Notes: a model not told the origin generated them from the letters alone. A DNA stretch of 64,000 nucleotides from Rhodobacteraceae bacterium EL129 (GCA_900313005.1 ONZJ01000002.1:169001-233000); one strand, 5' to 3'. Numbered from the stretch's first letter, positions 26,606-35,686 are shown. Program-made: numbers and translations.

Positions 26606-28141
26606 GCGGCCAATCATTGGTGTCGCTTCCAATTTCGCGGCATGTCCGGTGATCCAGGCAGCGGTTTTGTCAAACGGCATGGGGCGGGCCAGACCAAAGC
26701 CCTGAACGTGCCCACATCCAAGCTGCGCAAGCATGTGGTGTTCACCAGCACTTTCGACACCTTCAGCCAAAGTGTCCAAACCCAGCCGTTCTGCCATAAG
26801 TAAAATTGCAGAAATCATGCGTTGCTGTTCGGCGTCCTTGTCAACTTTCATGACAAAGGATCGGTCTATTTTCAAACGGCCAATGGCGAAGCGCCGGATC
26901 GAGGAAATCGAGGCATGGCCGGTGCCAAAATCATCAAGGTCGATCTTGCAGCCCAGGGCCGAAAGCCCGTTGATGTTTCGCGTCACCACATCATCGGGCG
27001 AGGTGGCCACCACTGTTTCCAGAATTTCCACCACCAGTCGGTCGGGTGTCAGGTTGAACCGGTCCAGCTCCCACTCGATCTTTTCAAGAAGACTGGGGTT
27101 GCGCAATTCCTCAGGGGCGAAATTCACACCCACATGCGGCACCGCAAAGCCTTGCAGATCCCAGGCGGTAAGCGCGTTCAGCGCGTGATAGAGCATCACT
27201 TCGCCTAAACGTTCAAGCCGCGCGCCCCTTTCCAGCAGAGGCAGGAATTCGTTTGGCGGAATGATTCCACGTTCGGGATGCATCCAGCGCGCCAGAGCCT
27301 CAAACCCCGTCACCTCGCCGGTGTGGGTTGAGATTTGAGGTTGAAACCACGGTAGAATCTGCCCGTTTTCCAGCGCGTCATTCACCTCATTGGATGCGAT
27401 ATCCGGTGGGGATTGAAGCCCTTTCATATCGGAGGAGTAAGACCGTATGGCCGATGGGGCGTGCAAACGCGCCTCTCGCATGGCCAGCTCCGTTGCATGG
27501 GCAAGACTGTGCCCGGTTTTTTCCTTGAGTTGCGAGCTGATGCAGAAACCGGCTGACACCGACAGGTAAATGACCGTCGAATCGAGTGCGACCGGTTCTT
27601 CGAGGGCGGATTGCAAGCGGGCCACCAGTTGCAGGCCTATATCCAGGTTGAACTGTCGAACCGGTGCGATTGCGATCGCCAGACTGCGGTCATCCAGCAA
27701 GAAAACCTTGTCGTTCCCGCGCACCACGGTGCGAAGCCGCTTGAGCGATGTTTCCGCAACATGTTGCGTGGCCGCATGACCAAAGCGGCCTGTGATTTCT
27801 TCGTGGTCATCAATGGATAGGATGATGCAGCCGGATTTCAGCGTTTTGGCGCGGGCCTGGCGAAGCTGGATGTCAAGCTCTGTGATCAGAACCTCCATCC
27901 CGGTTGGCATGTTCAGGCCCACATCGTCCGATCGCCGAGCGGACCGGGCCTGCCCTGTCATACGCGAACAGAACAGTAAGACCGGGAGGGCAACCGCCAA
28001 GAGGATCAACAGAGATTCGCCGCCCACCCAAAACGCGGCGAGCAGCGCTGCCGGCAACAGTACAAACGCCTGTGGACCTGCAAGAAACTGGCGCATCGCG
28101 TTTTGCGACGTGTCTGAAAAGGATTTGAGGCGCGACGGCAT
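26594..28141 (-). CDS. GGDEF/EAL-domain protein, probable c-di-GMP phosphodiesterase
   Basis: About 515 residues. Two N-terminal membrane segments (~20-60), a degenerate GGDEF domain (~85-235, where the signature reads LLDDRSLAI) and an EAL domain from ~250. The EAL metal and catalytic residues look intact: FEALARW, NFAPEEL, EILETVV, DLDDFGTGHASI, KIDRSF and EGVES. So it should degrade c-di-GMP, with the GGDEF part regulatory at most. Start MPSRLK (28141) or six codons earlier. It stands alone between yidC and the sox locus. Confidence 0.9.
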   Translation of the reverse strand: MPSRLKSFSDTSQNAMRQFLAGPQAFVLLPAALLAAFWVGGESLLILLAVALPVLLFCSRMTGQARSARRSDDVGLNMPTGMEVLITELDIQLRQARAKTLKSGCIILSIDDHEEITGRFGHAATQHVAETSLKRLRTVVRGNDKVFLLDDRSLAIAIAPVRQFNLDIGLQLVARLQSALEEPVALDSTVIYLSVSAGFCISSQLKEKTGHSLAHATELAMREARLHAPSAIRSYSSDMKGLQSPPDIASNEVNDALENGQILPWFQPQISTHTGEVTGFEALARWMHPERGIIPPNEFLPLLERGARLERLGEVMLYHALNALTAWDLQGFAVPHVGVNFAPEELRNPSLLEKIEWELDRFNLTPDRLVVEILETVVATSPDDVVTRNINGLSALGCKIDLDDFGTGHASISSIRRFAIGRLKIDRSFVMKVDKDAEQQRMISAILLMAERLGLDTLAEGVESAGEHHMLAQLGCGHVQGFGLARPMPFDKTAAWITGHAAKLEATPMIGRKIG

Positions 28142-28159
28142 GTGACATTCCCGAAACAA

Positions 28160-28398
28160 TGCCCGAAGCTAACCCTTTGCCTCTCAACGCGCTCTTAACG
28201 ACCTCAGGTTGTAGCCGAGGAAGTCTGTCAAATTTTATCTAAGGCGTTTCGAGAAATACCTGAGAGATCAGCTTGTCTTGAAACGCGCACAGTGCCGTTA
28301 TGGTCCGTGCGTTTCGCGATGTCTTCGTGGCTCAAATATACCTCAAAAGGCTTTTACTGCGGACACACGCCCCTGAATTGCAGGGTTCTCAGGGAAGG
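28160..28398. other. Spacer between EAL gene and soxT
   Basis: About 240 bases with no credible frame, hairpin with U-run or tRNA-like fold. It holds the EAL-gene promoter region (right of 28141) and the 3' end of the soxSRT transcript. It also marks the left border of the sox locus. Confidence 0.5.
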
Positions 28399-29466
28399 TC
28401 AGTCGCCGTCGGACAAGATGGGCCCAAAGCCGGTGATCAGCTGGCGCAACCCCAGGCTTGCCCCAAGATAGATGGATACAAAGGTCAATGGCGCCCCAAG
28501 GCTGAAAAGCGCGAACGCAGAGATGCCTTGTCCAATGGTACAACCAAGAGCCAGCACAGCGCCAAACCCCATCAGCGCAGCCCCGAGAAACTGGCGCTTC
28601 AACTCTCGTGGATCCTCGCAAGCCTCCCAGCGGAAATGCCCCTTGATCAAACTGCCAATGAAAGCACCAAGCAAGACGCCACCCACCGAGCCTACGCCAA
28701 AACTCAGACCGCCGCCGCTTGAGGTCATCAAGAAAAGCAGGCTTTCCCCCAAAGGCGCGGTGAATGTGTGTGAGATAACAGGGTCTGTTCCAAACCCTGT
28801 CTTTGCGATCTGATAGGTGCCAAGCCATCCCGCCGCGATGGCGACACCCACGATGCTGGCCCAGATCATCGCAGACTTCGCCTGCCTGAACGACTGCGAC
28901 CACAGGACAACAGCTGCCAAAAGCGCCGCAATGGCCAGGCCAATGACATCCGGGGACATCCCCGTGAGCGACATGGCCATCTCGGGATAGCTGCGAGAGG
29001 TGAGATCCAACGTTGTGGCCTGTTCAAAGCTCAGGCGCAGGCGCGCGAAGGGGCCCGAGAGCATGGCATAGGCCGAAATGCCCATAATCAGCACGATCAC
29101 GAAAGACCGCAGATCACCTCCGCCGGTGCGGGCCAGGGCTCCAAACCCGCAATTCCCCGCCAGCGCCATGCCATAGCCGAACAACAATCCGCCAACGATA
29201 TGCGCCAAGGGCGAAAACCCCGCACGGTAGTAAAGCGCATAGGACGGATCAAACAGGCCCGCCAATGTCAGGGCAAAGACCAGCAGCCCGGCGGCTGCAA
29301 TGGCCAGCCCCCACATGCGCAATCGAATATCACTGCCTTGATACAGGTGGTCTTCGATCGCGCCGAGGGTGCAGAACCGTCCCAGTCGCGCGGCCAACCC
29401 CAGGAAAACACCGCTCGCCAAGCCGATCAAGGCGTTCAGAGAGGTATCTGACAAGGCGTCTATCAT
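28399..29466 (-). CDS. soxT: SoxT-like YeeE/YedE sulfur transporter
   Basis: 355 residues with nine to ten membrane segments. The YeeE/YedE signatures are present twice: RFCTLGAIEDHLYQGSDIRL and GYGMALAGNCGFGALARTGGG in the first half, FGVGSVGGVLLGAFIG and MGFGAVLALGCTIGQGIS in the second; the conserved cysteines in NCGFGA and GCTIGQG are those that relay thiosulfate in characterised YeeE. Ten bases after soxR on the same strand, so I call it SoxT, the thiosulfate transporter described beside soxSR in other alphaproteobacteria. Confidence 0.85.
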   Translation of the reverse strand: MIDALSDTSLNALIGLASGVFLGLAARLGRFCTLGAIEDHLYQGSDIRLRMWGLAIAAAGLLVFALTLAGLFDPSYALYYRAGFSPLAHIVGGLLFGYGMALAGNCGFGALARTGGGDLRSFVIVLIMGISAYAMLSGPFARLRLSFEQATTLDLTSRSYPEMAMSLTGMSPDVIGLAIAALLAAVVLWSQSFRQAKSAMIWASIVGVAIAAGWLGTYQIAKTGFGTDPVISHTFTAPLGESLLFLMTSSGGGLSFGVGSVGGVLLGAFIGSLIKGHFRWEACEDPRELKRQFLGAALMGFGAVLALGCTIGQGISAFALFSLGAPLTFVSIYLGASLGLRQLITGFGPILSDGD

Positions 29467-29475
29467 GGGGTGTGG

Positions 29476-29811
29476 TCAGCTTTCCTTGCAGAACAGCGTG
29501 TAGACCACGTCAAGGATTTGCACGGCACGGCGGTCCGCCAGACGATAGTAAATCGCCTTGCCGTCGCGTCGGGGTGCGACCAATCCTTCAGTGCGCAAGC
29601 GGGACAGTTGCTGTGAAACTGCCGCTTGCCGTGCCGATAACAGCTCTTCCAGCTCGGTCACCGTCTTTTCGCCTGTGGCCAGATGACACAAGATCATCAA
29701 TCGTCCTTCGTGGCTGATCGCCTTGAGAAAGTTTGAGGCCTCACAGGCGTTGCGCATCATCCGGTCCATTTCGGCTTCGGACATGCCATCAGTGAGAACG
29801 GGCAGGGTCAT
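29476..29811 (-). CDS. soxR: SoxR, ArsR-family repressor of the sox genes
   Basis: 111 residues with a winged helix: LKAISHEGRLMILCHLATGEKTVTELEELL and AAVSQQLSRLRTEGLVAPRRDGKAIYYRL. Cysteines in ACEASNF, ILCHL and the terminal LFCKES could form the redox/persulfide switch known for SoxR/BigR/SqrR-type regulators. ATG 29811 overlaps the soxS stop by four bases (ATGA), so a longer N-terminus is unlikely. In Paracoccus pantotrophus SoxR represses sox genes until thiosulfate is present. Confidence 0.9.
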   Translation of the reverse strand: MTLPVLTDGMSEAEMDRMMRNACEASNFLKAISHEGRLMILCHLATGEKTVTELEELLSARQAAVSQQLSRLRTEGLVAPRRDGKAIYYRLADRRAVQILDVVYTLFCKES

Positions 29812-30194
29812 TGGGTCACCTGTGGGATTTCTGTCGTGATTTGGTCGGCATTCTGGTCCAGCATCTGTGCCAGCATAACCCAAAAGAATTCGTCCCCGTT
29901 GTAGCCCTCAAGGCGTGCCAGTTCCTGGCCGTCCTGCACCAGAATGAAGCTGGGGGTGAACACGGGCGGAGATCGGAAGGTCAGATCATCGGGCAGGTCG
30001 CGCAGATCGACACGCCGCAAGGGGGCCAAGCGGCCTTCGTCCGTTCTGGGATAGATGTGCGATAGCTCGGCATCCCACCTCTCGCACCAGTGGCAGCCCG
30101 CTTGCTCGACCATCACCAGCTCGGCGGTGTGGGCCGGAAGGCTGATACCGGTCGCGAGGACCAAACCCAAAAGGGTGGATCGACCAGTGAACAT
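29808..30194 (-). CDS. soxS: SoxS, periplasmic thioredoxin
   Basis: About 128 residues. Signal peptide from MFTGRSTLLGLVLATGISLPAHTAE, then a short thioredoxin fold with CHWC as redox centre (~residues 33-36) and a cis-proline in PPVFTPSFILV. In Paracoccus SoxS keeps the SoxYZ carrier active. ATG 30194 follows GGAA; ATG 30206 is an in-frame alternative. First gene of leftward soxSRT, divergent from soxV, with the shared operator between them. Confidence 0.88.
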   Translation of the reverse strand: MFTGRSTLLGLVLATGISLPAHTAELVMVEQAGCHWCERWDAELSHIYPRTDEGRLAPLRRVDLRDLPDDLTFRSPPVFTPSFILVQDGQELARLEGYNGDEFFWVMLAQMLDQNADQITTEIPQVTQ

Positions 30195-30221
30195 GATAGG
30201 TTCCATTGACGGTTGGCTCAA

Positions 30222-30243
30222 ACATATAATATCTTGAATATGT
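30222..30243. promoter_or_regulatory. Candidate SoxR operator, soxS-soxV
   Basis: ACATAT (30222-30227) and ATATGT (30238-30243) form an interrupted dyad whose right half is TGAATATGT. It lies in the divergent soxS/soxV region, where SoxR binds in Paracoccus. The half-site recurs before soxX and soxG. Confidence 0.55.
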
Positions 30244-30285
30244 AAGCAGTTCAAGCTGCACAAGCATCACGAGGGTGTGACAGAT

Positions 30286-31023
30286 ATGCTGGACGTCTCA
30301 TTCTTTAGTGCACTCATCGGTGGGCTGGTTGTTTTTTTCTCGCCTTGCGTGTTGCCGATTGTGCCGTTCTATCTCAGCTACATGGCCGGGGCGTCGATTT
30401 CGCAGATCTCAGACGAGGGCACATTGGCCCCAGGGTTGCGCCGCCGCGCCTTTCTGGCGTCGGTCATGTTTTCGTTGGGGATTATCACCGTGTTCGTGCT
30501 GTTGGGGGCGGCTGCTTATGGGCTCAGTCAGGCCTTCCGGTCCGTGCAAACTGAATTCAGGCTTGTGGCTGCGATCATCGTTTTCTTGATGGGGCTGCAT
30601 TTCCTCGGTGTCCTGCGGATCGGGTTTCTCAATCGCATGTTCCAGATGGATGCAGGCGACACGCAATCCATGTCGATCCCCGGTGCCTACATCGTGGGCT
30701 TTGCTTTTGCGGCAGGTTGGACCCCATGTGTGGGCGGTGTTCTGACCGCGGTGATCTTTACCGCCAGCACTGAGGCGACCGCTTTGAAAGGCTTGATGCT
30801 GCTGCTGGTGTTTGGCGTGGCCATGACAGCACCCTTCGTGATTGCTTCGCTGTTCATTGGGCCTTTCCTGCGGTTCGCGGCCAAGTTCCGCCGTCATCTG
30901 CCAAAAGTGGAAAAGGCGATGGGGGTGTTGCTGATCGTCTTTGCCGGGCTCATCGCAACTGATAGCGTGAATGTCATCGCGCAATGGATGCTGACCACAT
31001 TCCCGGCGTTCCAAAACATCTGA
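30286..31023 (+). CDS. soxV: SoxV, CcdA-family electron carrier
   Basis: About 245 residues, six membrane segments. CcdA/DsbD-type cysteines sit in FFSPCVLPIVPFYLSYM (near the N-terminus) and AAGWTPCVGGVLTAV (~145). It moves reductant from cytoplasmic thioredoxin to periplasmic SoxW. ATG 30286 is ten bases from GAGGG; the in-frame GTG 30277 is too near that site. soxW begins 12 bases downstream. Confidence 0.92.
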   Translation: MLDVSFFSALIGGLVVFFSPCVLPIVPFYLSYMAGASISQISDEGTLAPGLRRRAFLASVMFSLGIITVFVLLGAAAYGLSQAFRSVQTEFRLVAAIIVFLMGLHFLGVLRIGFLNRMFQMDAGDTQSMSIPGAYIVGFAFAAGWTPCVGGVLTAVIFTASTEATALKGLMLLLVFGVAMTAPFVIASLFIGPFLRFAAKFRRHLPKVEKAMGVLLIVFAGLIATDSVNVIAQWMLTTFPAFQNI

Positions 31024-31035
31024 AGGAGGAAGACC

Positions 31036-31614
31036 ATGATCCGTAGTCTGACGATTTGCCTGACGTTCCTGATGGCTTTGACGGCCAGCGCGGCCGAATT
31101 GGGCGACGACGGTCTGCACAAGGCTGACTGGATGCGCGATACGTTCAAGGATCTGCGCGAAGACCTGGATGAGGCCAACGCCGAAGGAAAGCGCCTCGCG
31201 ATCATCATCGAGCAACGCGGCTGCATCTACTGCACCAAGATGCACAACGAGGTGTTCTCGCTTGAGGAGGTGTCGGGCTACATCCACGATAACTTCTTTG
31301 TGGTGCAGATGAACCTTTATGGCGACACCGAAGTGGTGGATTTTGACGGCGAGACCCTGAGCGAAAAAGATGCCGCCCGCAAATGGGGGTTGCTGTTTAC
31401 CCCGTCGATTCTGTTCCTGCCCGAAGACGTGGGCGAGGATCAAACCGCGGCACAGGCGGCTGTGACCCTGATGCCGGGGGCCTTTGGGCCGGGCACCACG
31501 ATGGACATGCTGACCTGGGTGGCCGAGAAGCGGTATGCGCTTGATAACGGAGAGGATTTCCAACGCTATCATGCCCGCCGTATTCAGGAGCGCGACAATG
31601 GCAGCTTCGACTGA
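31036..31614 (+). CDS. soxW: SoxW, periplasmic thioredoxin
   Basis: 192 residues. Signal peptide MIRSLTICLTFLMALTASAA, redox motif QRGCIYCTKMH (~62-66) and cis-proline LLFTPSILFLP. Receives electrons from SoxV. AGGAGG-like site lies seven bases upstream of ATG. The last gene of soxVW; the next transcript appears to start afresh at soxX. Confidence 0.92.
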   Translation: MIRSLTICLTFLMALTASAAELGDDGLHKADWMRDTFKDLREDLDEANAEGKRLAIIIEQRGCIYCTKMHNEVFSLEEVSGYIHDNFFVVQMNLYGDTEVVDFDGETLSEKDAARKWGLLFTPSILFLPEDVGEDQTAAQAAVTLMPGAFGPGTTMDMLTWVAEKRYALDNGEDFQRYHARRIQERDNGSFD

Positions 31615-31689
31615 CATCTCTAACATGCGGCAGTGCGGCGACGAATTATCAGGAATAGCAGTTGATCGGCGGCGCGGTTTGCGCCTATG

Positions 31690-31709
31690 ATATTCGAAAA
31701 ACAGAATAT
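31690..31709. promoter_or_regulatory. Candidate SoxR operator before soxX
   Basis: ATATTC (31690-31695) and GAATAT (31704-31709) are a perfect dyad with an 8-base spacer; the right side reads GAATATGTT as at the soxS/soxV site. It ends 15 bases before the soxX start codon, where it would block polymerase. In Paracoccus a SoxR site also lies between soxW and soxX. Confidence 0.6.
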
Positions 31710-31724
31710 GTTACGGGAGGACAT

Positions 31725-32198
31725 ATGAGGACAGCTTTGGCGGCCCTAGCGGCCCTGGCACTTTCAACCCACGCAGGTCTTGCAGGTGAAGTTGCCCCAA
31801 CAGACGTCAATTACATGGATGGCGCGGTTGAGATGTCGCTCTCTGGCACCGCCGGGGATGCCACCGAGGGGCGCAGTATTGTGGGCTCCAAGAAAAAGGG
31901 CAATTGCGTTGCGTGTCACATGGTCAGTGATCTGGCCGATGTGCCATTTCACGGCGAGATTGGCCCACCTCTCGATGGTGCAGGAGAGCGTTGGACCGAG
32001 GCTGAGTTGCGCGGGATTGTCGCCAACGCCAAGCTGACGTTTGAAGATTCGATGATGCCGTCCTTTTACAAAACTGAAGGCTTCATTCGCCCCGGCAAAG
32101 CCTACACAGGCAAAGCGGCAGACGACACGTTTGGCCCTCTGCTGACAGCGCAGCAAATCGAAGATGTGGTGGCCTATCTCGTCACCCTCAAGGAATAA
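31725..32198 (+). CDS. soxX: SoxX, monohaem cytochrome c of SoxAX
   Basis: 157 residues. Signal peptide MRTALAALAALALSTHAGLAG, haem motif CVACH (~59-63) and distal Met in SMMPSFYK. It partners SoxA in attaching thiosulfate to the SoxY cysteine. ATG 31725 has GGGAGG seven bases upstream; an in-frame start 63 bases earlier would run across the operator. First gene of soxXYZA. Confidence 0.95.
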   Translation: MRTALAALAALALSTHAGLAGEVAPTDVNYMDGAVEMSLSGTAGDATEGRSIVGSKKKGNCVACHMVSDLADVPFHGEIGPPLDGAGERWTEAELRGIVANAKLTFEDSMMPSFYKTEGFIRPGKAYTGKAADDTFGPLLTAQQIEDVVAYLVTLKE

Positions 32199-32235
32199 CA
32201 GACCCCTGAAACATGGGATCAATCGCAGGAGTAGT

Positions 32236-32655
32236 ATGATGCAATTCACACGACGTGATGCCTTGGCCGTCGGCGCAGGTGCCGCTTTGGTCGCAGGCCT
32301 GCCCATCCGGGCCATGGCCATGGGCGACGAGTATATCGAAGCTTTCACGGGCGGGGCTGAAGTGGGCGAAGGTGGGATCACCCTGACCGCGCCCGAGATT
32401 GCCGAGAATGGCAATACCGTGCCGATCGAAGTCTCCGCCGAAGGGGCCACCGAAATCATGGTGCTGGCGCTGGGCAACCCGGTGCCGCCTGTAGCGACCT
32501 TCAAATTCGGACCGCTCGCAGCCTCGCAGGATGCCAAGACACGGATTCGGCTGGCCAAGACCCAGGATGTGGTCGCCATCGCCAAGATGGATGACGGGAC
32601 ATTCGCCAAGGCCTCGGCCTCAATCAAAGTGACAATCGGCGGCTGCGGCGGCTAA
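32236..32655 (+). CDS. soxY: SoxY, sulfur-carrier subunit
   Basis: 139 residues. A twin-arginine signal (FTRRDALAVGAG) and the mobile C-terminal arm GGCGG, whose cysteine bears the sulfur intermediates, are both present (protein ends TIGGCGG). SoxYZ is exported folded by Tat. ATG 32236 follows CAGGA; longer N-termini are not expected. Confidence 0.96.
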   Translation: MMQFTRRDALAVGAGAALVAGLPIRAMAMGDEYIEAFTGGAEVGEGGITLTAPEIAENGNTVPIEVSAEGATEIMVLALGNPVPPVATFKFGPLAASQDAKTRIRLAKTQDVVAIAKMDDGTFAKASASIKVTIGGCGG

Positions 32656-32676
32656 GGGACAGATAGGAGAAATATC

Positions 32677-33006
32677 ATGGCCAAAGGTGTAAAACCCCGC
32701 GTCAAAGTGCCCAAAACGGCCCAAGCTGGTGGCACCATCACAATCAAAACGCTGATCAGCCACAAAATGGAAAGCGGTCAGCGTAAGGACAAAGAGGGCA
32801 ACATCATCCCGCGCTCGATCATCAATCGGTTCACCTGTGACTTTAACGGTCAGAACGTCATTGATGTCACGTTGGAGCCTGCCATCTCGACCAATCCGTT
32901 CATCGAGTTTGAAGCGACAGTGCCCGAAGCGGGCGACTTTGCCTTCACTTGGTACGACGATGATGGATCGGTTTATGAGGAATCCAAATCCATCGCCATC
33001 GCGTGA
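32677..33006 (+). CDS. soxZ: SoxZ, carrier partner subunit
   Basis: 109 residues, no signal peptide of its own because it is carried out with SoxY. Immunoglobulin-like fold with KVPKTAQAGGTITIKTLISHKMESGQRKD and a terminal FTWYDDDGSVYEESKSIAI. Between soxY and soxA with 20-30-base gaps. Confidence 0.95.
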   Translation: MAKGVKPRVKVPKTAQAGGTITIKTLISHKMESGQRKDKEGNIIPRSIINRFTCDFNGQNVIDVTLEPAISTNPFIEFEATVPEAGDFAFTWYDDDGSVYEESKSIAIA

Positions 33007-33032
33007 TCTGAAGGGCCGACAGGGAGACTATA

Positions 33033-33887
33033 ATGCAAAAGATAAAAACGGTTCTGGGGACATGCGCCGCAATGGCATTGACAGCGGGGGTGGCCATGGC
33101 CGGCCCGGCAGAAGACAAGCTGATCCTCAATGAAGAGATCGAAATGGTGACGGTCACGACAGCGCCGGATCACATGTCCGACGCGATGGACACGATCTAT
33201 TCCGGCTGGCACTTTCGCGGCGTTGAAACCCGCGCGATGCAATCGGATGATTTTGACAACCCCGGTATGATCGCTGTGGAGCAGGCCGAGGACGCCTGGA
33301 ACACCGTGGACGGCTCCGAGGGCAAGTCCTGTGCGTCCTGTCACGACGGCAGTGACAGCATGGCAGGCGTCAAACCCGTCTATCCCAAGTGGAGCGAGGC
33401 CGCAGGCGAAGTGCGCACGCTGGAGCATCAGATCAACGATTGCCGCGAAAATCGTATGGGTGCCGAAAAGTGGAAATACACAGGCGGTACCATGCAGGGC
33501 ATGGTGGCGCTGATTGCCTCGGTGTCGCGCGGCATGCCGGTGAATGTGGCCATTGACGGCCCGGCCCAGTCGATGTGGGAGCAGGGCAAGGAACTGTACT
33601 ATACCCGCACCGGTCAGCTGGAACTGAGCTGTGCAAACTGCCACGAAGACAACTATGGCATGATGATCCGCGCCGATCACCTCAGCCAGGGTCAGATCAA
33701 CGGCTTTCCGGTGTATCGGTTGAAAAACACCAAGCTGAATTCGGTGCATGCCCGGTTCAAAGGCTGCGTGCGCGACACCCGTGCCGAGACGTACAAGCCC
33801 GGCGGTCAGGAGTTCATCGCACTTGAGCTGTATGTCACCTCGCGTGGCAACGGTCTGTCGGTCGAAGGGCCGTCGATCCGCAACTAA
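33033..33887 (+). CDS. soxA: SoxA, dihaem cytochrome c / L-cysteine S-thiosulfotransferase
   Basis: 284 residues. Signal peptide to AMAG; two haem motifs CASCHDG (~103) and CANCHED (~205), so it is the dihaem type. The active-site cysteine, the persulfide ligand of the second haem, is in FKGCVRDTRAE (~248). With SoxX it joins thiosulfate to SoxY. Last gene of soxXYZA, followed by a terminator. Confidence 0.95.
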   Translation: MQKIKTVLGTCAAMALTAGVAMAGPAEDKLILNEEIEMVTVTTAPDHMSDAMDTIYSGWHFRGVETRAMQSDDFDNPGMIAVEQAEDAWNTVDGSEGKSCASCHDGSDSMAGVKPVYPKWSEAAGEVRTLEHQINDCRENRMGAEKWKYTGGTMQGMVALIASVSRGMPVNVAIDGPAQSMWEQGKELYYTRTGQLELSCANCHEDNYGMMIRADHLSQGQINGFPVYRLKNTKLNSVHARFKGCVRDTRAETYKPGGQEFIALELYVTSRGNGLSVEGPSIRN

Positions 33888-33896
33888 ATCTGATGG

Positions 33897-33928
33897 CCCC
33901 GCGTCCTGCTCAGGATTGCGGGGTTTTC
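33897..33928 (+). terminator. Terminator between soxA and soxB
   Basis: CCCCGC (33897-33902) pairs with GCGGGG (33918-33923) and the inner TCCTG/CAGGA extends the stem; TTTTC follows. It implies that soxBCDEF has its own promoter. The AT-rich stretch 33940-33959 (ACAT...ATGT) before soxB is only a weak operator candidate. Confidence 0.75.
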
Positions 33929-33975
33929 TTTAAACACAAACATTCAATAATTCGCATGTATTGGCAGGACTTAGC

Positions 33976-35673
33976 ATGATCTCACGGCGTGACTTTCTTC
34001 AGACCTCGATGGCGGCTTCGGCCATTGTTGGCACGTCTGGCTTTGGCGAATGGGGCCGTCTGGCCGCCCAGCAGGCCTTGACGCAGGACCAGTTGTTGGA
34101 GTTTGACACCTTTGGCAATGTCACCCTGATCCATGTGACGGACATTCATGCGCAGATGAAGCCGATCTATTTCCGCGAGCCGTCGATCAATGTGGGCGTC
34201 GGGGACAACACCGGCCATGTGCCCCACATCACCGGCGCTGATTTCCGCAAACTTTATGGCATCGACGATGGCAGTCCCTCGCATTACGCGCTGTCATCGG
34301 GCGATTTCAGCGCATTGGCGCAGGCCTATGGGCGTGTTGGGGGCCTCGACCGGGTTTCGACCGTGATCAATGCCATTCGCGCCGACCGCCCCGATGCCCT
34401 GCTGCTCGATGGCGGTGACACATGGCATGGCAGCTATACTTGCTACCACACCCAAGGGCAGGACATGGTCAACGTGATGAACGCGCTGAAGCCCGATGCA
34501 ATGACCTTCCATTGGGAGTTCACGCTGGGCTCGGACCGCGTGGCAAAAATTGTCGAAGGCCTGCCCTTTGCCGCCCTTGGCCAGAACATATTCGACGCCG
34601 AATGGGATGAACCCGCCGAGCTGTTCCCGCCCTACCAGATGTTTGAGCGTGGCGGCATCAAGATTGCTGTCATCGGTCAGGCCTTCCCCTACATGCCCAT
34701 CGCCAACCCCGGCTGGATGTTCCCGGAATATGCCTTTGGCATCCGGGACGAGCATATGCAGGAGATGGTCGATCAGGTCCGTTCCGAGGGGGCCGAGGTG
34801 GTGGTTTGCCTCAGCCACAACGGCTTTGACGTAGACAAAAAGATGGCCGGGATCGTCTCGGGCATTGACGTGATCTTGTCAGGCCACACGCATGATGCGC
34901 TACCCGAGCCGGTGCTGGTGGGCGAGACAGTGATCGTGGCCTCAGGCTCCAATGGCAAGTTTGTCAGCCGCGTTGATCTGGACGTGCGCGACGGCCGGAT
35001 GATGGGGTTCCGGCACAAGCTGATCCCGATCTTCTCGGATGTGATCGAACCCGATGCGGCTGTGACAGCTGTGATCGACGGACAACGCGCGCCTTACATG
35101 GATCAGTTGACCGAGGTGATCGGGCAAAGTGAGAGCCTTTTGTATCGTCGTGGCAACTTCAATGGCACCTGGGATGATCTGATCTGTGACGCGCTGCTTT
35201 CTGAACGCGAGGCGGATATCGCACTTAGCCCTGGTGTACGCTGGGGGCCGTCTATCCTGCCCGGTCAGGACATCACCCGAGAGGATATCTGGAACGTCAC
35301 CTCAATGACATACGGTGCCGCTTACCGTACTGAAATGACCGGTGAATTCCTGCATGTGGTGCTGGAAGACGTGGCCGATAACCTCTTCAACCCAGACCCC
35401 TATTACCAGCAAGGCGGGGACATGGTCCGTACAGGCGGGCTTGGCTATGCCATCGACATCAGCCAACCACAGGGCAGCCGGATCACCGATCTGACGCTGC
35501 TGAGCACCGGCGAGGCGATAGACCCTGCCAAAACCTATCAAGTGGCCGGTTGGGCATCCGTGAACGAAGGCACCGAAGGGCCTGCGATCTGGGATGTGGT
35601 GGAAAGCCATATCCGTCGTCAGGGCACGGTCACCGTCACCCCGAACACTGCCGTCAAAGTCACGGGCATCTAA
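33976..35673 (+). CDS. soxB: SoxB, thiosulfohydrolase
   Basis: 565 residues. Twin-arginine signal MISRRDFLQTS; di-manganese hydrolase motifs HVTDIHAQ (~54), GGDTWHGS (~140), the SoxB hallmark FHWEFTLG in place of GNHEF (~172), LSHNGFD and SGHTHD. Releases sulfate from the S-thiosulfonate on SoxY. Start ATG 33976 with AGGA; an upstream in-frame TTG is not needed. Confidence 0.96.
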   Translation: MISRRDFLQTSMAASAIVGTSGFGEWGRLAAQQALTQDQLLEFDTFGNVTLIHVTDIHAQMKPIYFREPSINVGVGDNTGHVPHITGADFRKLYGIDDGSPSHYALSSGDFSALAQAYGRVGGLDRVSTVINAIRADRPDALLLDGGDTWHGSYTCYHTQGQDMVNVMNALKPDAMTFHWEFTLGSDRVAKIVEGLPFAALGQNIFDAEWDEPAELFPPYQMFERGGIKIAVIGQAFPYMPIANPGWMFPEYAFGIRDEHMQEMVDQVRSEGAEVVVCLSHNGFDVDKKMAGIVSGIDVILSGHTHDALPEPVLVGETVIVASGSNGKFVSRVDLDVRDGRMMGFRHKLIPIFSDVIEPDAAVTAVIDGQRAPYMDQLTEVIGQSESLLYRRGNFNGTWDDLICDALLSEREADIALSPGVRWGPSILPGQDITREDIWNVTSMTYGAAYRTEMTGEFLHVVLEDVADNLFNPDPYYQQGGDMVRTGGLGYAIDISQPQGSRITDLTLLSTGEAIDPAKTYQVAGWASVNEGTEGPAIWDVVESHIRRQGTVTVTPNTAVKVTGI

Positions 35674-35686
35674 GGAGGCATCCGGC

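Noticed and set aside
33940..33959. SoxR operator before soxB
   Set aside because: Only ACAT...ATGT with poor core; it does not contain the GAATATG half-site of the three called sites.
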